A stretch of DNA of 8,625 nt from NCBI GenBank assembly GCA_902475285.1, contig CABRZA010000106.1, positions 1 to 8,625 on the forward strand. The letters run 5' to 3'. The position numbers and the translations under genes are program-made. Under the pieces are notes generated by a model. That model was not told the origin of the DNA, did not search any database, and saw nothing but the letters and a program-made list of their open reading frames with translations. The stretch is from an uncultured Porphyromonadaceae bacterium. GTDB taxonomy: Bacteria > Bacteroidota > Bacteroidia > Bacteroidales > Muribaculaceae. Shown here one piece after another: positions 6,550-8,625 of this stretch (position 1 is the first letter of the stretch; each line of letters begins with the position of its first letter).

Positions 6550-7395
6550 TTATTCGGCTTCAGCTGCGGGAGCTTCTTCGGCAGCGGCGGCTTCGGCTGC
6601 GGGAGCTTCGGCTTCGGCGTTGTCGTTGCGGCGCACGCGGCGGCGTTCGCGGCGGGGAGCGGCGGCGGCTGCCTCGTCGGCGGCTGCGTTCTCGTCGAGC
6701 TTCTCGGCCTTGCGCTCTTCAAGTCCTTCGGCCATGGCGGCTACGAGGGTGCCGGCGATGAGCTCGATCGACTTCGAAGCGTCGTCGTTGGCGGGGATTA
6801 CGTAGTCGACGGTCGACGGGTCGGAGTTGGTATCGACCATGGCGATTACGGGGATGCCCAGACGGTTGGCCTCAGCTACGGCGATGCGCTCTTTGAGCAC
6901 GTCGACTACGAAGAGGGCCGACGGAAGACGGTTCAGGTCGGCGATGCTGCCGAGAGTCTTCTCGAGCTTGGCGCGCTGACGGGTGATCTGAAGGCGTTCG
7001 CGCTTCGACAGGTTGTCGAACGTGCCGTCCTTGCTCATCTTGTCGATGGTGGTCATCTTGCGCACGGCCTTGCGGATGGTGGGGAAGTTGGTGAGCATGC
7101 CGCCGGGCCAGCGCTCGATCACGTAGGGCATGCCTACCGATGCGGCGAGGTCGGCGATTACCTGCTTGGCCTGCTTCTTGGTGGCTACGAAGAGCACCTT
7201 CTTGCCCTGACGGGCCATGCCGCGGAGGATGTTGGCGGCTTCGTTGAGCTTAGCCTCGGTCTTGTAGAGGTCGATTATGTGGATACCGTTGCGCTCCATG
7301 AAGATGTACGGTGCCATGGCGGGGTTCCATTTGCGTTTGAGGTGGCCGAAGTGGCAGCCGGCTTCGAGGAGCTGGTCAAATGTGGGTGTTTGCAT
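6550..7395 (-). CDS. rpsB: 30S ribosomal protein S2
   Basis: This is a 281-residue primary component of the small ribosomal subunit, located at the head-body junction. Family signatures are clear: LLEAGCHFGHLKRKWNPAM near the N-terminus, FVATKKQAK, ERWPGGMLTNF, and ALFVVD...IPVIAMVDTNSDP in the second half. The conserved fold ends near residue 225. A low-complexity tail follows, rich in Ala, Glu and Pro, with a basic patch RRERRRVRR at 248-256; this makes it about 40 residues longer than E. coli S2 (241). ATG 7395 was chosen because MQTPTFDQLLEAGCHFGH is the family N-terminus. The frame is open 25 codons further upstream, but that stretch is leader and has no resemblance. A 147-nt structured spacer separates it from rpsI. 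Confidence 0.98.
   Translation of the reverse strand: MQTPTFDQLLEAGCHFGHLKRKWNPAMAPYIFMERNGIHIIDLYKTEAKLNEAANILRGMARQGKKVLFVATKKQAKQVIADLAASVGMPYVIERWPGGMLTNFPTIRKAVRKMTTIDKMSKDGTFDNLSKRERLQITRQRAKLEKTLGSIADLNRLPSALFVVDVLKERIAVAEANRLGIPVIAMVDTNSDPSTVDYVIPANDDASKSIELIAGTLVAAMAEGLEERKAEKLDENAAADEAAAAAPRRERRRVRRNDNAEAEAPAAEAAAAEEAPAAEAE
6556..6609 (-). repeat. Imperfect 21-nt direct repeat within the rpsB tail
   Basis: Positions 6556-6576 and 6589-6609 are 21-nt copies that differ only at 6562/6595 (a versus g). Both encode Ala/Glu/Pro-rich units of the S2 tail. The surrounding GCN/GAR codon runs make the tail liable to slippage and length variation. Confidence 0.75.
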
Positions 7396-7436
7396 TTGAG
7401 TTGTTGTTGTTAGGTTTACTTTCTTTTGTCTTATGC

Positions 7437-7486
7437 AACCGCGGGGTAGGGCGCCGGGCGCCGTCGCCACGGTTTAGATACTAAAC
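7437..7486 (-). promoter_or_regulatory. Candidate structured leader of rpsB with competing hairpins
   Basis: In minus-strand RNA, GUUUAG (7486-7481) can pair with CUAAAC (7477-7472) in a 6-bp hairpin with a 3-nt loop. Alternatively AACCG (7474-7470) can pair with CGGUU (7441-7437), enclosing a G+C-rich arm (GGCG/CGCC within 7450-7462). The two stems share 7472-7474 and so cannot both form fully. The element begins 42 nt before the rpsB start. This arrangement would suit an autoregulatory ribosomal-protein leader, but the pairing is judged by eye and could be chance in G+C-rich sequence. Confidence 0.4.
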
Positions 7487-7542
7487 ACTTATTAGGCTGC
7501 AACGTGCTGGATGTCAACACGCCGCATATATCGATCCGAGGT

Positions 7543-7929
7543 TTAGCGTTTGGAGAACTGGAAGCGCTTGCGGGCCTTGGGCTGACCGGGTTTCTTACGC
7601 TCTACGGCGCGCGGGTCGCGGGTCATGAAGCCATGCTTGCGCAGTACGGCCTTGTCGTCGGGGTTGATTTTTACCAGTGCGCGGGCGATACCCAGACGAA
7701 GGGCTTCGGCCTGGCCTTTGTAACCGCCGCCGTCGAGGTTGACGTGGATGTCATATTTCTCGGCGCAGTCGAGGGTCGTCAGAGGCTGCTTTACGATATA
7801 CTGAAGTATCGACGAGGGGAAGTACACTTCCAGAGGACGCTTGTTGATGGTGATCACACCGCTGCCTTCCTTGACGATAACACGGGCTACGGCGGCTTTG
7901 CGGCGGCCCACTGCATTTACTGTTTCCAT
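7543..7929 (-). CDS. rpsI: 30S ribosomal protein S9
   Basis: This is a 128-residue small-subunit protein of normal family length. Its C-terminal tail reaches the decoding region and contacts P-site tRNA. Seen directly are the N-terminal NAVGRRKAAVARV, the central VNLDGGGYKGQAEALRLGIARAL signature, LRKHGFMTRDPRAVERKKPG, and the basic C-terminus KARKRFQFSKR ending in the conserved Lys-Arg. ATG 7929 gives the normal family N-terminus. It lies 8 nt downstream of the rplM stop, so the two are almost certainly co-transcribed, as in most bacteria. Confidence 0.98.
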   Translation of the reverse strand: METVNAVGRRKAAVARVIVKEGSGVITINKRPLEVYFPSSILQYIVKQPLTTLDCAEKYDIHVNLDGGGYKGQAEALRLGIARALVKINPDDKAVLRKHGFMTRDPRAVERKKPGQPKARKRFQFSKR

Positions 7930-7937
7930 GCTTGCGA

Positions 7938-8417
7938 TTATTTCAGTTTGTTAATGTCGATTACCACGGGTTCCTGGGCGGCATGGGGATGCTCCGGACC
8001 GTTGTACACATGCATGTTCTCTATCAGGCGACGGCCGAGGCGGTTCTTGGGGAGCATGCCTTTCATCACGCGTACATACAGCGGATGGATGCCGGGCTTG
8101 AGGTGCTTGTTGTGCGATTTGCGCATCAGTACCTCGGGTGTCAGCTCGCGCTGGCCGCCGGGGTAGCCGGTGAAGTTGAGGTAGATGCGGTCGGTCATCT
8201 TTTTGCCGGTGAGGATGGCCTTCTCGGCGTTGATGATGATGACGTTGTCGCCACACTCCATGTTCGGCGAGTAGGAAGGTTTGTATTTGCCGCGGAGGAG
8301 CTTGGCAACTTTGGCGCAAAGACGGCCAAGCACCTGGTCGGTGGCATCGATAACTACCCAGCGGTGCTCTACCTCCTGGGCGTTCGGAAACTCGGTGCGA
8401 TAGCTAATGGTATCCAC
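7938..8417 (-). CDS. rplM: 50S ribosomal protein L13
   Basis: This is a 159-residue early-assembly protein of the large subunit. Signatures include WVVIDATDQVLGRLCAKVA near residues 20-38, CGDNVIIINAEKAILTGKK, TGYPGGQREL, and VMKGMLPKNRLGRRL in the C-terminal half, ending in VIDINKLK. The start is GTG at 8417-8415: an in-frame TAA lies three codons upstream with no ATG between, and the sequence MDTISY matches the Bacteroidales family N-terminus as I recall it. It is the first gene of the rplM-rpsI-rpsB-tsf cluster. A good Bacteroidota promoter lies about 110 nt upstream, and the leader between them contains an extended hairpin. Confidence 0.98.
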   Translation of the reverse strand: MDTISYRTEFPNAQEVEHRWVVIDATDQVLGRLCAKVAKLLRGKYKPSYSPNMECGDNVIIINAEKAILTGKKMTDRIYLNFTGYPGGQRELTPEVLMRKSHNKHLKPGIHPLYVRVMKGMLPKNRLGRRLIENMHVYNGPEHPHAAQEPVVIDINKLK

Positions 8418-8453
8418 TTTTAATTAGTTGATTTTAAATTACATAATTCGACC

Positions 8454-8494
8454 GTCATTCGCTTTGCTCTAAGGCCGTAGAGCGCCGCGACGAC
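8454..8494 (-). promoter_or_regulatory. Extended stem-loop in the rplM leader
   Basis: Minus-strand RNA from 8494 to 8454 can fold as three stacked helices. GUC pairs with GAC (outer), UCGC with GCGA (middle) and GCUCUA with UAGAGC (inner, 8483-8478 with 8471-8466). A 1x2 bulge and a symmetrical 3x3 internal loop separate them, and the apex is CGGCCU. It lies within the predicted 5' leader, about 36 nt before the GTG start. The interrupted-helix architecture resembles ribosomal-protein autoregulatory leaders, which often mimic rRNA binding sites. I do not match it to a named family. Confidence 0.5.
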
Positions 8495-8527
8495 TGTCTG
8501 TCAATGTTTTGGACATAATCGGTGCTG

Positions 8528-8559
8528 CAAAATTACTACATTTTCGACGCGTTTCCAAA
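8528..8559 (-). promoter_or_regulatory. Bacteroidota promoter of the rplM-rpsI-rpsB-tsf cluster
   Basis: On the minus strand TTTG (8559-8556, -33 box) is followed after exactly 20 nt by TAATTTTG (8535-8528, -7 box). Both match the primary sigma factor consensus of Bacteroidota (TTTG / TAnnTTTG). Transcription should begin near 8521-8524, giving a leader of a little over 100 nt before rplM. Confidence 0.88.
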
Positions 8560-8625
8560 TTTTTTAGCCACTTTTTTCTCCTCCTGCCTCCTTTGGCGCT
8601 TTTTTCGGGATTCTTCGCCCAACCT

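Noticed and set aside
6523..7413. 296-codon open frame on the plus strand with a Gly/Phe-rich N-terminus
   Set aside because: It is antisense to rpsB; the Gly/Phe/Ser-rich start mirrors the Ala/Glu repeat tail of S2.
7490..7520. TTGACA-N17-TAATAA on the minus strand in the rpsI-rpsB spacer, resembling a sigma-70 promoter
   Set aside because: Bacteroidota primary promoters use TTTG / TAnnTTTG, which is absent here, and the -10 match is poor. Not called, although a start site here cannot be excluded.
8536..8625. Minus-strand frame open from the right edge, ending at TAG 8538-8536, with a Lys/Arg/Glu-rich translation
   Set aside because: It could be the end of an upstream gene, but another frame is open at least as far and the stretch is too short and low-complexity to choose.

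Overview
The window looks like chromosomal DNA from a G+C-rich member of the Bacteroidota, most likely the order Bacteroidales. Three things support this. Two minus-strand promoters carry the Bacteroidota -7 element TAnnTTTG, one of them with TTTG 20 nt upstream. Start codons are preceded by A-rich leaders rather than Shine-Dalgarno sequences. The ribosomal genes run rplM-rpsI-rpsB-tsf. The family cannot be fixed from this sequence alone; Muribaculaceae or a similarly G+C-rich gut lineage is a guess.

Positions 146-4070 (plus strand) hold a three-gene redox cluster. The first gene encodes a membrane iron-sulfur protein that looks like NapH fused to NapG. The second encodes a Tat-targeted, probably lipid-anchored aldo/keto reductase with a C-terminal pair of [4Fe-4S] motifs. 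The third encodes a cytosolic aldo/keto reductase of the YghZ (L-glyceraldehyde-3-phosphate reductase) type. Gaps of 10 and 42 nt suggest one transcript. A plausible but unproven reading is that electrons pass from the membrane through the fusion protein to the exported reductase.

A perfect 14-bp hairpin at 4114-4151 separates this cluster from the convergent gene trpS (4167-5234, minus strand). trpS has its own -7 promoter element at 5269-5276.

Positions 5350-8559 (minus strand) hold the translation cluster, read from right to left: promoter, structured leader, rplM (GTG start), rpsI, a 147-nt structured spacer, rpsB, an 86-nt spacer with a strong hairpin, tsf, a hairpin, tRNA-Arg(UCU), and an intrinsic terminator. 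The only convincing promoter is upstream of rplM, so rpsB, tsf and the tRNA may depend partly on read-through and RNA processing. The three hairpin-bearing spacers are the best places to look for undescribed RNA regulation. Nothing suggests a mobile element, CRISPR array or defence system. The long plus-strand open frames opposite trpS, tsf and rpsB are antisense shadows of those genes.
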